The position numbers and the translations under genes are program-made. The notes below the pieces were generated by a model that saw nothing but the letters and a program-made list of their open reading frames with translations, did no database searches and was not told where the DNA came from. DNA of 64,000 bases, from positions 9,238,001 through 9,302,000 of the forward strand of contig NC_088681.1 of the NCBI RefSeq assembly GCF_950023065.1, read 5' to 3'. Below, piece after piece: positions 46,601 to 59,002 of this stretch (position 1 is its first letter; each line of letters starts with the position of its first letter). This DNA is from Planococcus citri (lineage: Eukaryota; Arthropoda; Insecta; Hemiptera; Pseudococcidae).

Positions 46601-49600
46601 GAATGCATGCTCAGAGATGTTCGTGTGTGTTTGGGAAAATTCAGGGGAGTGAAAGCGTGCTAAGAGATGTTGGGGACGAGTGCTCAGAGATGTTTGGGTG
46701 AGTTTGAGAAAATTCAGGGGTGTGAATGCATGCTCAGAGATGTTCGGGTGTGTTTAAGAAAAATCAGGGGTGTGAATACATGATAAGGGACGTTCGGGTG
46801 TGTTTGGGAAAATTCAGGGATGTGAATGCATGCTCAGAGATGTTCGGGTGTGTTTGGGAAAATTCAGGGGTGTGAATGCATGCTCAGAGATGTTCGGGTG
46901 TGTTTGAGAAAATTCAGGGGTGTGAATGCATGCTCAGAGATGTTCAGGTGTGTTTGGGAAAATTCAGGGGTGTGAATGCATGCTCAGAGATGTTCGGGTG
47001 TGTTTGAGAAAATTCAGGGGTGTGAATGCATGCTCAGAGATGTTCGGGTGTGTTTGGGAAAATTCAGGGGAGAGAATGCGTGCTCAGAGATGTTGGGGAC
47101 GAGTGCTCAGAGATGTTCGGGTGAGTTTGAGAAAATTCAGGGGTGTGAATGCATGCTCAGAGATGTTCGGGTGTGTTTAAGAAAATTCAGGGGTGTGAAT
47201 GCATGATAAGGGACGTTCGGGTGTGTTTGGGAAAATTCAGGGATGTGAATGCATGTTCGGGTGTGTTTGGGAAAATTCAGGGGAGTGAATGCATGCTCAG
47301 AGATGTTCGGGTGTGTTTGAGAAAATTCAGGGGTGTGAATGCATGCTCAGAGATGTTCGGGTGTGTTTAAGAAAATTCAGGGGTGTGAATGCATGATAAG
47401 GGACGTTCGGGTGTGTTTGGGAAAATTCAGGGATGTGAATGCATGTTCGGGTGTGTTTGGGAAAATTCAGGGGTGTGAATGCATGCTCAGATATGTTCGG
47501 GTGTGTTTGGGAAAATTCAGGGGAGTGAATGCGTGCTCAGAGATGTGGGGGCAAGTGCTCAGAGATGTTCGGGTGAGTTTCAGAAAATTCAGGGGTGTGA
47601 ATGCATGCTCAGAGATGTTCGGGTGTGTTTAAGAAAATTCAGGGGTGTGAATGCATGATAAGGGACGTTCGGGTGTGTTTGGGAAAATTCAGGGATGTGA
47701 ATGCATGTTCGGGTGTGTTTGGGAAAATTCAGGGATGTGAATGCATGTTCGGGTGTGTTTGGGAAAATTCAGGGGTGTGAATGCATGCTCAGATATGTTC
47801 GGGTGTGTTTGGGAAAATTCAGGGGAGTGAATGCGTGCTCAGAGATGTGGGGGCAAGTGCTCAGAGATGTTCGGGTGAGTTTGAGAAAATTCAAGGGTGT
47901 GAATGCATGCTCAGAGATGTTCGGGTGTGCTTGGGAAAATTCAGGGGTGTGAATGCATGCTCAGAGATGTTCGGGTGAGTTTGAGAAAATTCAGGGGTGT
48001 GAATGCATGCTCAGAGATGTTCGGGTGAGTTTGAGAAAATTCAGGGGTGTGAATGCATGCTCAGAGATGTTCGGGTGAGTTTGAGAAAATTCAGGGGTGT
48101 GAATGCATGCTCAGAGATGTTCGGGTGTGTTTAAGAAAATTCAGGGGGGTGAATGCATTATAAGGGACGTTCGGGTGTGTTTGGGAAAATTCAGGGGTGT
48201 GAATGCATGCTCAGAGATGTTCGGGTGTGTTTGAGAAAATTCAGGGATGTGAATGCATGCTCAGAGATGTTCGGGTGTGTTTGGGAAAATTCAGGGGTGT
48301 GAATGCATGCTCAGAGGTGTTCGGGTGAGTTTGAGAAAATTCAGGGGTGTGAATGCATGCTCAGAGATGTTCGGGTGAGTTTGAGAAAATTCAGGGGTGT
48401 GAATGCATGCTCAGAGATGTTCGGGTGTGTTTAAGAAAATTCAGGGGTGTGAATGCATGATAAGGGCCGTTCGGGTGTGTTTGGGAAAATTCAGGGATGT
48501 GAATGCATGTTCGGGTGTGTTTGGGAAAATTCAGGGGTGTGAATGCATGCTCAGAGATGTTCGGGTGTGTTTGGGAAAATTCAGGGGAGTGAATGCGTGC
48601 TCAGAGATGTTGGGGACGAGTGCTCAGAGATGTTCGGGTGAGTTTGAGAAAATTCAGGGGTGTGAATGAATGCTCAGAGATGTTCGGGTGTGTTTAAGAA
48701 AATTCAGGGGTGTGAATACATGATAAGGGACGTTCGGGTGTGTTTGGGAAAATTCAGGGGTGTGAATGCATGCTCAGAGATGTTCGGGTGTGTTTGAGAA
48801 AATTCAGGGGTGTGAATGCATGCTCAGAGATGTTCGGGTGTGTTTGGGAAAATTCAGGGGAGTGAATGCGTGCTCAGAGATGTGGGAGCAAGTGCTCAGA
48901 GATGTTCGGGTGAGTTTGAGAAAATTCAGGGGTGTGAATGCATGCTCAGAGATGTTCGGGTGTTCTTGGGAAAATTCAGGGGTGTGAATGCATGATCAGA
49001 GATGTTCGGGTGTGTTTGGGAAAATTCAGGGGAGTGAATGCGTGCTCAGAGATGTTGGGGATGAGTGCTCAGAGATGTTCGGGTGAGTTTGAGAAAATTC
49101 AGGGGTGTGAATGCATGAAAAGGGACGTTCGGGTGAGTTTGGGAAAATTCAGGGGTGTGAATGCATGCTCAGAGATGTTCGGGTGTGTTTGAGAAAATTC
49201 AGGGGTGTGAATGCATGCTCAGAGATGTTCGGGTGTGTTTGGGAAAATTCAGGGGAGTGAATGCGTGCTCAGAGATGTGGGGGCAAGTGCTCAGAGATGT
49301 TGGGGTGAGTTTGAGAAAATTCAGGGGTGTGAATGCATGCTCAGAGATGTTCGGGTGTGCTTGGGAAAATTCAGGGGTGTGAATGCATGCTCAGAGATGT
49401 TCGGGTGTGTTTGGGAAAATTCAGGGGAGTGAAAGCGTGCTAAGAGATGTTGGGGACGAGTGCTCAGAGATGTTTGGGTGAGTTTGAGAAAATTCAGGGG
49501 TGTGAATGCATGCTCAGAGATGTTCGGGTGTGTTTAAGAAAAATCAGGGGTGTGAATACATGATAAGGGACGTTCGGGTGTGTTTGGGAAAATTCAGGGA

Positions 49601-52600
49601 TGTGAATGCATGCTCAGAGATGTTCGGGTGTGTTTGGGAAAATTCAGGGGTGTGAATGCATGCTCAGAGATGTTCGGGTGTGTTTGAGAAAATTCAGGGG
49701 TGTGAATGCATGCTCAGAGATGTTCAGGTGTGTTTGGGAAAATTCAGGGGTGTGAATGCATGCTCAGAGATGTTCGGGTGTGTTTGAGAAAATTCAGGGG
49801 TGTGAATGCATGCTCAGAGATGTTCGGGTGTGTTTGGGAAAATTCAGGGGAGAGAATGCGTGCTCAGAGATGTTGGGGACGAGTGCTCAGAGATGTTCGG
49901 GTGAGTTTGAGAAAATTCAGGGGTGTGAATGCATGCTCAGAGATGTTCGGGTGTGTTTAAGAAAATTCAGGGGTGTGAATGCATGATAAGGGACGTTCGG
50001 GTGTGTTTGGGAAAATTCAGGGATGTGAATGCATGTTCGGGTGTGTTTGGGAAAATTCAGGGGAGTGAATGCATGCTCAGAGATGTTCGGGTGTGTTTGA
50101 GAAAATTCAGGGGTGTGAATGCATGCTCAGAGATGTTCGGGTGTGTTTGAGAAAATTCAGGGGTGTGAATGCATGCTCAGAGATGTTCGGGTGTGTTTGA
50201 GTAAATTCAGGGGTGTGAATGCATGCTCAGAGATGTTCGGGTGTGTTTGGGAAAATTCAGGGGAGAGAATGCGTGCTCAGAGATGTTGGGGACGAGTGCT
50301 CAGAGATGTTCGGGTGAGTTTGAGAAAATTCAGGGGTGTGAATGCATGCTCAGAGATGTTCAGGTGTGTTTAAGAAAATTCAGGGGTGTGAATGCATGAT
50401 AAGGGACGTTCGGGTGTGTTTGGGAAAATTCAGGGATGTGAATGCATGTTCGGGTGTGTTTGGGAAAATTCAGGGGAGTGAATGCATGCTCAGAGATGTT
50501 CGGGTGTGTTTGAGACAATTCAGGGGTGTGAATGCATGCTCAGAGATGTTCGGGTGAGTTTGAGAAAATTCAGGGGTGTGAATGCATGCTCAGAGATGTT
50601 CGGGTGTGTTTAAGAAAATTCAGGGGTGTGAATGCATGATAAGGGACGTTCGGGTGTGTTTGGGAAAATTCAGGGATGTGAATGCATGTTCGGGTGTGTT
50701 TGGGAAAATTCAGGGGTGTGAATGCATGCTCAGATATGTTCGGGTGTGTTTGGGAAAATTCAGGGGAGTGAATGCGTGCTCAGAGATGTGGGGGCAAGTG
50801 CTCAGAGATGTTCGGGTGAGTTTGAGAAAATTCAGGGGTGTGAATGCATGCTCAGAGATGTTCGGGTGAGTTTGAGAAAATTCAGGGGTGTGAATGCATG
50901 CTCAGAGATGTTCGGGTGTGTTTAAGAAAATTCAGGGGTGTGAATGCATTATAAGGGACGTTCGGGTGTGTTTGGGAAAATTCAGGGGTGTGAATGCATG
51001 CTCAGAGATGTTCGGGTGTGTTTGAGAAAATTCAGGGATGTGAATGCATGCTCAGAGATGTTCGGGTGTGTTTGGGAAAATTCAGGGGTGTGAATGCATG
51101 CTCAGAGATGTTCGGGTGAGTTTGAGAAAATTCAGGGGTGTGAATGCATGCTCAGAGATGTTCGGGTGAGTTTGAGAAAATTCAGGGGTGTGGATGCATG
51201 CTCAGAGATGTTCGGGTGTGTTTAAGAAAATTCAGGGGTGTGAATGCATGATAAGGGCCGTTCGGGTGTGTTTGGGAAAATTCAGGGATGTGAATGCATG
51301 TTCGGGTGTGTTTGGGAAAATTCAGGGGTGTGAATGCATGCTCAGAGATGTTCGGGTGTGTTTGGGAAAATTCAGGGGAGTGAATGCGTGCTCAGAGATG
51401 TTGGGGACGAGTGCTCAGAGATGTTCGGGTGAGTTTGAGAAAATTCAGGGGTGTGAATGAATGCTCAGAGATGTTCGGGTGTGTTTAAGAAAATTCAGGG
51501 GTGTGAATACATGATAAGGGACGTTCGGGTGTGTTTGGGAAAATTCAGGGGTGTGAATGCATGCTCAGAGATGTTCGGGGGTGTTTGAGAAAATTCAGGG
51601 GTGTGAATGCATGCTCAGAGATGTTCGGGTGTGTTTGGGAAAATTCAGGGGAGTGAATGCGTGCTCAGAGATGTGGGAGCAAGTGCTCAGAGATGTTCGG
51701 GTGAGTTTGAGAAAATTCAGGGGTGTGAATGCATGCTCAGAGATGTTCGGGTGTGCTTGGGAAAATTCAGGGGTGTGAATGCATGATCAGAGATGTTCGG
51801 GTGTGTTTAAGAAAATTCAGGGGTGTGAATGCATGATAAGGGACGTTCGAGTGTGTTTGGGAAAATTCAGGGGTGTGAATGCATGCTCATGGATGTTCGG
51901 GTGTGTTTGAGAAAATTCAGGGGTGTGAATGCATGCTCAGAGATGTTCGGGTGTGTTTGGGAAAATTCAGGGGTGTGAATGCATGCTCAGAGATGTTCGG
52001 GTGAGTTTGAGAAAATTCAGGGGTGTGAATGCATGCTCAGAGATGTTCGGGTGTGTTTAAGAAAATTCAGGGGTGTGAATGCATGATAAGGGACGTTCGG
52101 GTGTGTTTGAGAAAATTCAGGGATGTGAATGCATGTTCGGGTGTGTTTGGGAAAATTCAGGGATGTGAATGCATGTTCGGGTGTGTTTGGGAAAATTCAG
52201 GGGTGTGAATGCATGCTCAGATATGTTCGGGTGTGTTTGGGAAAATTCAGGGGAGTGAATGCGTGCTCAGAGATGTGGGGGCAAGTGCTCAGAGATGTTC
52301 GGGTGAGTTTGAGAAAATTCAGGGGTGTGAATGCATGCTCAGAGATGTTCGGGTGTGCTTGGGAAAATTCAGGGGTGTGAATGTATGCTCAGAGATGTTC
52401 AGGTGTGTTTGAGAAAATTCAGGGGTGTGAATGCATGCTCAGAGATGTTCGGGTGAGTTTGAGAAAATTCAGGGGTGTGAATGCATGCTCAGAGATGTTC
52501 GGGTGAGTTTGAGAAAATTCAGGGGTGTGAATGCATGCTCAGAGATGTTCGGGTGTGTTTAAGAAAATTCAGGGGTGTGAATGCATTATAAGGGACGTTC

Positions 52601-55600
52601 GGGTGTGTTTGGGAAAATTCAGGGGTGTGAATGCATGCTCAGAGATGTTCGGGTGTGTTTGAGAAAATTCAGGGATGTGAATGCATGCTCAGAGATGTTC
52701 GGGTGTGTTTGGGAAAATTCAGGGGTGTGAATGCATGCTCAGAGACGTTCGGGTGAGTTTGAGAAAATTCAGGGGTGTGAATGCATGCTCAGAGATGTTC
52801 GGGTGAGTTTGAGAAAATTCAGGGGTGTGAATGCATGCTCAGAGATGTTCGGGTGTGTTTAAGAAAATTCAGGGGTGTGAATGCATGATAAGGGCCGTTC
52901 GGGTGTGTTTGGGAAAATTCAGGGATGTGAATGCATGTTCGGGTGTGTTTGGGAAAATTCAGGGGTGTGAATGCATGCTCAGAGATGTTCGGGTGTGTTT
53001 GGGAAAATTCAGGGGAGTGAATGCGTGCTCAGAGATGTTGGGGACGAGTGCTCAGAGATGTTCGGGTGAGTTTGAGAAAATTCAGGGGTGTGAATGAATG
53101 CTCAGAGATGTTCGGGTGTGTTTAAGAAAATTCAGGGGTGTGAATACATGATAAGGGACGTTCGGGTGTGTTTGGGAAAATTCAGGGGTGTGAATGCATG
53201 CTCAGAGATGTTCGGGTGTGTTTGAGAAAATTCAGGGGTGTGAATGCATGCTCAGAGATGTTCGGGTGAGTTTGAGAAAATTCAGGGGTGTGAATGCATG
53301 CTCAGAGATGTTCGGGTGTGCTTGGGAAAATTCAGGGGTGTGAATGCATGATCAGAGATGTTCGGGTGTGTTTGGGAAAATTCAGGGGAGTGAATGCGTG
53401 CTCAGAGATGTTGGGGATGAGTGCTCAGAGATGTTCGGGTGAGTTTGAGAAAATTCAGGGGTGTGAATGCATGAAAAGGGACGTTCGGGTGAGTTTGGGA
53501 AAATTCAGGGGTGTGAATGCATGCTCAGAGATGTTCGGGTGTCTTTGAGAAAATTCAGGGGTGTGAATGCATGCTCAGAGATGTTCGGGTGTGTTTGGGA
53601 AAATTCAGGGGAGTGAATGCGTGCTCAGAGATGTGGGGGCAAGTGCTCAGAGATGTTGGGGTGAGTTTGAGAAAATTCAGGGGTGTGAATGCATGCTCAG
53701 AGATGTTCGGGTGTGCTTGGGAAAATTCAGGGGTGTGAATGCATGCTCAGAGATGTTCGTGTGTGTTTGGGAAAATTCAGGGGAGTGAAAGCGTGCTAAG
53801 AGATGTTGGGGACGAGTACTCAGAGATGTTTGGGTGAGTTTGAGAAAATTCAGGGGTGTGAATGCATGCTCAGAGATGTTCGGGTGTGTTTAAGAAAAAT
53901 CAGGGGTGTGAATACATGATAAGGGACGTTCGGGTGTGTTTGGGAAAATTCAGGGATGTGAATGCATGCTCAGAGATGTTCGGGTGTGTTTGGGAAAATT
54001 CAGGGGTGTGAATGCATGCTCAGAGATGTTCAGGTGTGTTTGGGAAAATTCAGGGGTGTGAATGCATGCTCAGAGATGTTCGGGTGTGTTTGAGAAAATT
54101 CAGGGGTGTGAATGCATGCTCAGAGATGTTCGGGTGTGTTTGGGAAAATTCAGGGGAGAGAATGCGTGCTCAGAGATGTTGGGGACGAGTGCTCAGAGAT
54201 GTTCGGGTGAGTTTGAGAAAATTCAGGGGTGTGAATGCATGCTCAGAGATGTTCGGGTGTGTTTAAGAAAATTCAGGGGTGTGAATGCATGATAAGGGAC
54301 GTTCGGATGTGTTTGGGAAAATTCAGGGATGTGAATGCATGTTCGGGTGTGTTTGGGAAAATTCAGGGGAGTGAATGCATGCTCAGAGATGTTCGGGTGT
54401 GTTTGAGAAAATTCAGGGGTGTGAATGCATGCTCAGAGATGTTCGGGTGTGTTTAAGAAAATTCAGGGGTGTGAATGCATGATAAGGGACGTTCGGGTGT
54501 GTTTGGGAAAATTCAGGGATGTGAATGCATGTTCGGGTGTGTTTGGGAAAATTCAGGGGTGTGAATGCATGCTCAGATATGTTCGGGTGTGTTTGGGAAA
54601 ATTCAGGGGAGTGAATGCGTGCTCAGAGATGTGGGGGCAAGTGCTCAGAGATGTTCGGGTGAGTTTCAGAAAATTCAGGGGTGTGAATGCATGCTCAGAG
54701 ATGTTCGGGTGTGTTTAAGAAAATTCAGGGGTGTGAATGCATGATAAGGGACGTTCGGGTGTGTTTGGGAAAATTCAGGGATGTGAATGCATGTTCGGGT
54801 GTGTTTGGGAAAATTCAGGGATGTGAATGCATGTTCGGGTGTGTTTGGGAAAATTCAGGGGTGTGAATGCATGCTCAGATATGTTCGGGTGTGTTTGGGA
54901 AAATTCAGGGGAGTGAATGCGTGCTCAGAGATGTGGGGGCAAGTGCTCAGAGATGTTCGGGTGAGTTTGAGAAAATTCAAGGGTGTGAATGCATGCTCAG
55001 AGATGTTCGGGTGTGCTTGGGAAAATTCAGGGGTGTGAATGCATGCTCAGAGATGTTCGGGTGAGTTTGAGAAAATTCAGGGGTGTGAATGCATGCTCAG
55101 AGATGTTCGGGTGAGTTTGAGAAAATTCAGGGGTGTGAATGCATGCTCAGAGATGTTCGGGTGAGTTTGAGAAAATTCAGGGGTGTGAATGCATGCTCAG
55201 AGATGTTCGGGTGTGTTTAAGAAAATTCAGGGGGGTGAATGCATTATAAGGGACGTTCGGGTGTGTTTGGGAAAATTCAGGGGTGTGAATGCATGCTCAG
55301 AGATGTTCGGGTGTGTTTGAGAAAATTCAGGGATGTGAATGCATGCTCAGAGATGTTCGGGTGTGTTTGGGAAAATTCAGGGGTGTGAATGCATGCTCAG
55401 AGGTGTTCGGGTGAGTTTGAGAAAATTCAGGGGTGTGAATGCATGCTCAGAGATGTTCGGGTGAGTTTGAGAAAATTCAGGGGTGTGAATGCATGCTCAG
55501 AGATGTTCGGGTGTGTTTAAGAAAATTCAGGGGTGTGAATGCATGATAAGGGCCGTTCGGGTGTGTTTGGGAAAATTCAGGGATGTGAATGCATGTTCGG

Positions 55601-57236
55601 GTGTGTTTGGGAAAATTCAGGGGTGTGAATGCATGCTCAGAGATGTTCGGGTGTGTTTGGGAAAATTCAGGGGAGTGAATGCGTGCTCAGAGATGTTGGG
55701 GACGAGTGCTCAGAGATGTTCGGGTGAGTTTGAGAAAATTCAGGGGTGTGAATGAATGCTCAGAGATGTTCGGGTGTGTTTAAGAAAATTCAGGGGTGTG
55801 AATGCATGATAAGGGACGTTCGGGTGTGTTTGGGAAAATTCAGGGGTGTGAATGCATGCTCAGAGATGTTCGGGTGTGTTTGAGAAAATTCAGGGGTGTG
55901 AATGCATGCTCAGAGATGTTCGGGTGTGTTTGGGAAAATTCAGGGGAGTGAATGCGTGCTCAGAGATGTGGGAGCAAGTGCTCAGAGATGTTCGGGTGAG
56001 TTTGAGAAAATTCAGGGGTGTGAATGCATGCTCAGAGATGTTCGGGTGTTCTTGGGAAAATTCAGGGGTGTGAATGCATGATCAGAGATGTTCGGGTGTG
56101 TTTGGGAAAATTCAGGGGAGTGAATGCGTGCTCAGAGATGTTGGGGATGAGTGCTCAGAGATGTTCGGGTGAGTTTGAGAAAATTCAGGGGTGTGAATGC
56201 ATGAAAAGGGACGTTCGGGTGAGTTTGGGAAAATTCAGGGGTGTGAATGCATGCTCAGAGATGTTCGGGTGTGTTTGAGAAAATTCAGGGGTGTGAATGC
56301 ATGCTCAGAGATGTTCGGGTGTGTTTGGGAAAATTCAGGGGAGTGAATGCGTGCTCAGAGATGTGGGGGCAAGTGCTCAGAGATGTTGGGGTGAGTTTGA
56401 GAAAATTCAGGGGTGTGAATGCATGCTCAGAGATGTTCGGGTGTGCTTGGGAAAATTCAGGGGTGTGAATGCATGCTCAGAGATGTTCGGGTGTGTTTGG
56501 GAAAATTCAGGGGAGTGAAAGCGTGCTAAGAGATGTTGGGGACGAGTGCTCAGAGATGTTTGGGTGAGTTTGAGAAAATTCAGGGGTGTGAATGCATGCT
56601 CAGAGATGTTCGGGTGTGTTTAAGAAAAATCAGGGGTGTGAATACATGATAAGGGACGTTCGGGTGTGTTTGGGAAAATTCAGGGATGTGAATGCATGCT
56701 CAGAGATGTTCGGGTGTGTTTGGGAAAATTCAGGCGTGTGAATGCATGCTCAGAGATGTTCGGGTGTGTTTGAGAAAATTCAGGGGTGTGAATGCATGCT
56801 CAGAGATGTTCAGGTGTGTTTGGGAAAATTCAGGGGTGTGAATGCATGCTCAGAGATGTTCGGGTGTGTTTGAGAAAATTCAGGGGTGTGAATGCATGCT
56901 CAGAGATGTTCGGGTGTGTTTGGGAAAATTCAGGGGAGAGAATGCGTGCTCAGAGATGTTGGGGACGAGTGCTCAGAGATGTTCGGGTGAGTTTGAGAAA
57001 ATTCAGGGGTGTGAATGCATGCTCAGAGATGTTCGGGTGTGTTTAAGAAAATTCAGGGGTGTGAATGCATGATAAGGGACGTTCGGGTGTGTTTGGGAAA
57101 ATTCAGGGATGTGAATGCATGTTCGGGTGTGTTTGGGAAAATTCAGGGGAGTGAATGCATGCTCAGAGATGTTCGGGTGTGTTTGAGAAAATTCAGGGGT
57201 GTGAATGCATGCTCAGAGATGTTCGGGTGTGTTTGG
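43613..57236 (+). repeat. Pair of ~7.1-kb higher-order repeats
   Basis: Private variants recur at an offset of 7,208 bp ('gttcgggggtgtttgag' near 44366 and 51574; 'gctcatggatg' near 44687 and 51895; 'gaatgtatgctcag' near 45171 and 52379). The offset then becomes 7,136 and finally 7,086 bp ('gagtttcagaaaa' near 47575 and 54661; 'gtgttcttggg' near 48961 and 56047). The two offset changes equal one 72-bp and one 50-bp unit. A 2,780-bp offset is also present inside each copy (45623/48403, 46158/48938). Confidence 0.85.
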
Positions 57237-59002
57237 GAAAATTCAGGGGTGTGAATGCATGCTCAGAGATGTTCGGGTGAGTTTGAGAAAATTCAGGGGT
57301 GTGAATGCATGCTCAGAGATGTTCGGGTGTGTTTAAGAAAATTCAGGGGTGTGAATGCATGATAAGGGACGTTCGGGTGTGTTTGGGAAAATTCAGGGAT
57401 GTGAATGCATGTTCGGGTGTGTTTGGGAAAATTCAGGGGTGTGAATGCATGCTCAGATATGTTCGGGTGTGTTTGGGAAAATTCAGGGGAGTGAATGCGT
57501 GCTCAGAGATGTGGGGGCAAGTGCTCAGAGATGTTCGGGTGAGTTTGAGAAAATTCAGGGGTGTGAATGCATGCTCAGAGATGTTCGGGTGTGTTTGAGA
57601 AAATTCAGGGGTGTGAATGCATGCTCAGAGATGTTCGGGTGAGTTTGAGAAAATTCAGGGGTGTGAATGCATGCTCAGAGATGTTCGGGTGTGTTTAAGA
57701 AAATTCAGGGGTGTGAATGCATGATAAGGGACGTTCGAGTGTGTTTGGGAAAATTCAGGGATGTGAATGCATGTTCGGGTGTGTTTGGGAAAATTCAGGG
57801 ATGTGAATGCATGTTCGGGTGTGTTTGGGAAAATTCAGGGGTGTGAATGCATGCTCTGATATGTTCGGGTGTGTTTGGGAAAATTCAGGGGAGTGAATGC
57901 GTGCTCAGAGATGTGGGGGCAAGTGCTCAGAGATGTTCGGGTGAGTTTGAGAAAATTCAGGGGTGTGAATGCATGCTCAGAGATGTTCGGGTGTGCTTGG
58001 GAAAATTCAGGGGTGTGAATGCATGCTCAGAGATGTTCAGGTGTGTTTGAGAAAATTCAGGGGTGTGAATGCATGCTCAGAGATGTTCGGGTGAGTTTGA
58101 GAAAATTCAGGGGTGTGAATGCATGCTCAGAGATGTTCGGGTGAGGATGAGAAAATTCAGGGGTGTGAATGCATGCTCAGAGATGTTCGGGTGTGTTTAA
58201 GAAAATTCAGGGGGGTGAATGCATTATAAGGGACGTTCGGGTGTGTTTGGGAAAATTCAGGGGTGTGAATGCATGCTCAGAGATGTTCGGGTGTGTTTGA
58301 GAAAATTCAGGGATGTGAATGCATGCTCAGAGATGTTCGGGTGTGTTTGGGAAAATTCAGGGGTGTGAATGCATGCTCAGAGGTGTTCGGGTGAGTTTGA
58401 GAAAATTCAGGGGTGTGAATGCATGCTCAGAGATGTTCGGGTGAGTTTGAGAAAATTCAGGGGTGTGAATGCATGCTCAGAGATGTTCGGGTGTGTTTAA
58501 GAAAATTCAGGGGTGTGAATGCATGATAAGGGCCGTTCGGGTGTGTTTGGGAAAATTCAGGGATGTGAATGCATGTTCGGGTGTGTTTGGGAAAATTCAG
58601 GGGTGTGAATGCATGCTCAGATATGTTCGGGTGTGTTTGGGAAAATTTAGGGGAGTAAATGCGTGCTCAGAGATGTGGGGGCAAGTGCTCAGAGATGTTC
58701 GGGTGAGTTTGAGAAAATTCAGGGGTGTGAATGCATGCTCAGAGATGTTCGGGTGTGCTTGGGAAAATTCAGGGGTGTGAATGCATGCTCAGAGATGTTC
58801 AGGTGTGTTTGAGAAAATTCAGGGGTGTGAATGCATGCTCAGAGATGTTCGGGTGTGTTTGGGAAAATTCATGGGAGTGAATGCGTGCTCAGAGATGAGG
58901 GGGCGAGTGCTCAGAGATGTTCTGGTGAGTTTGAGAAAATTCAGGGGTGTGAATGCATGCTCAGAGATGTTCGGGTGTGCTTGGGAAAATTCAGGGGTGT
59001 GA

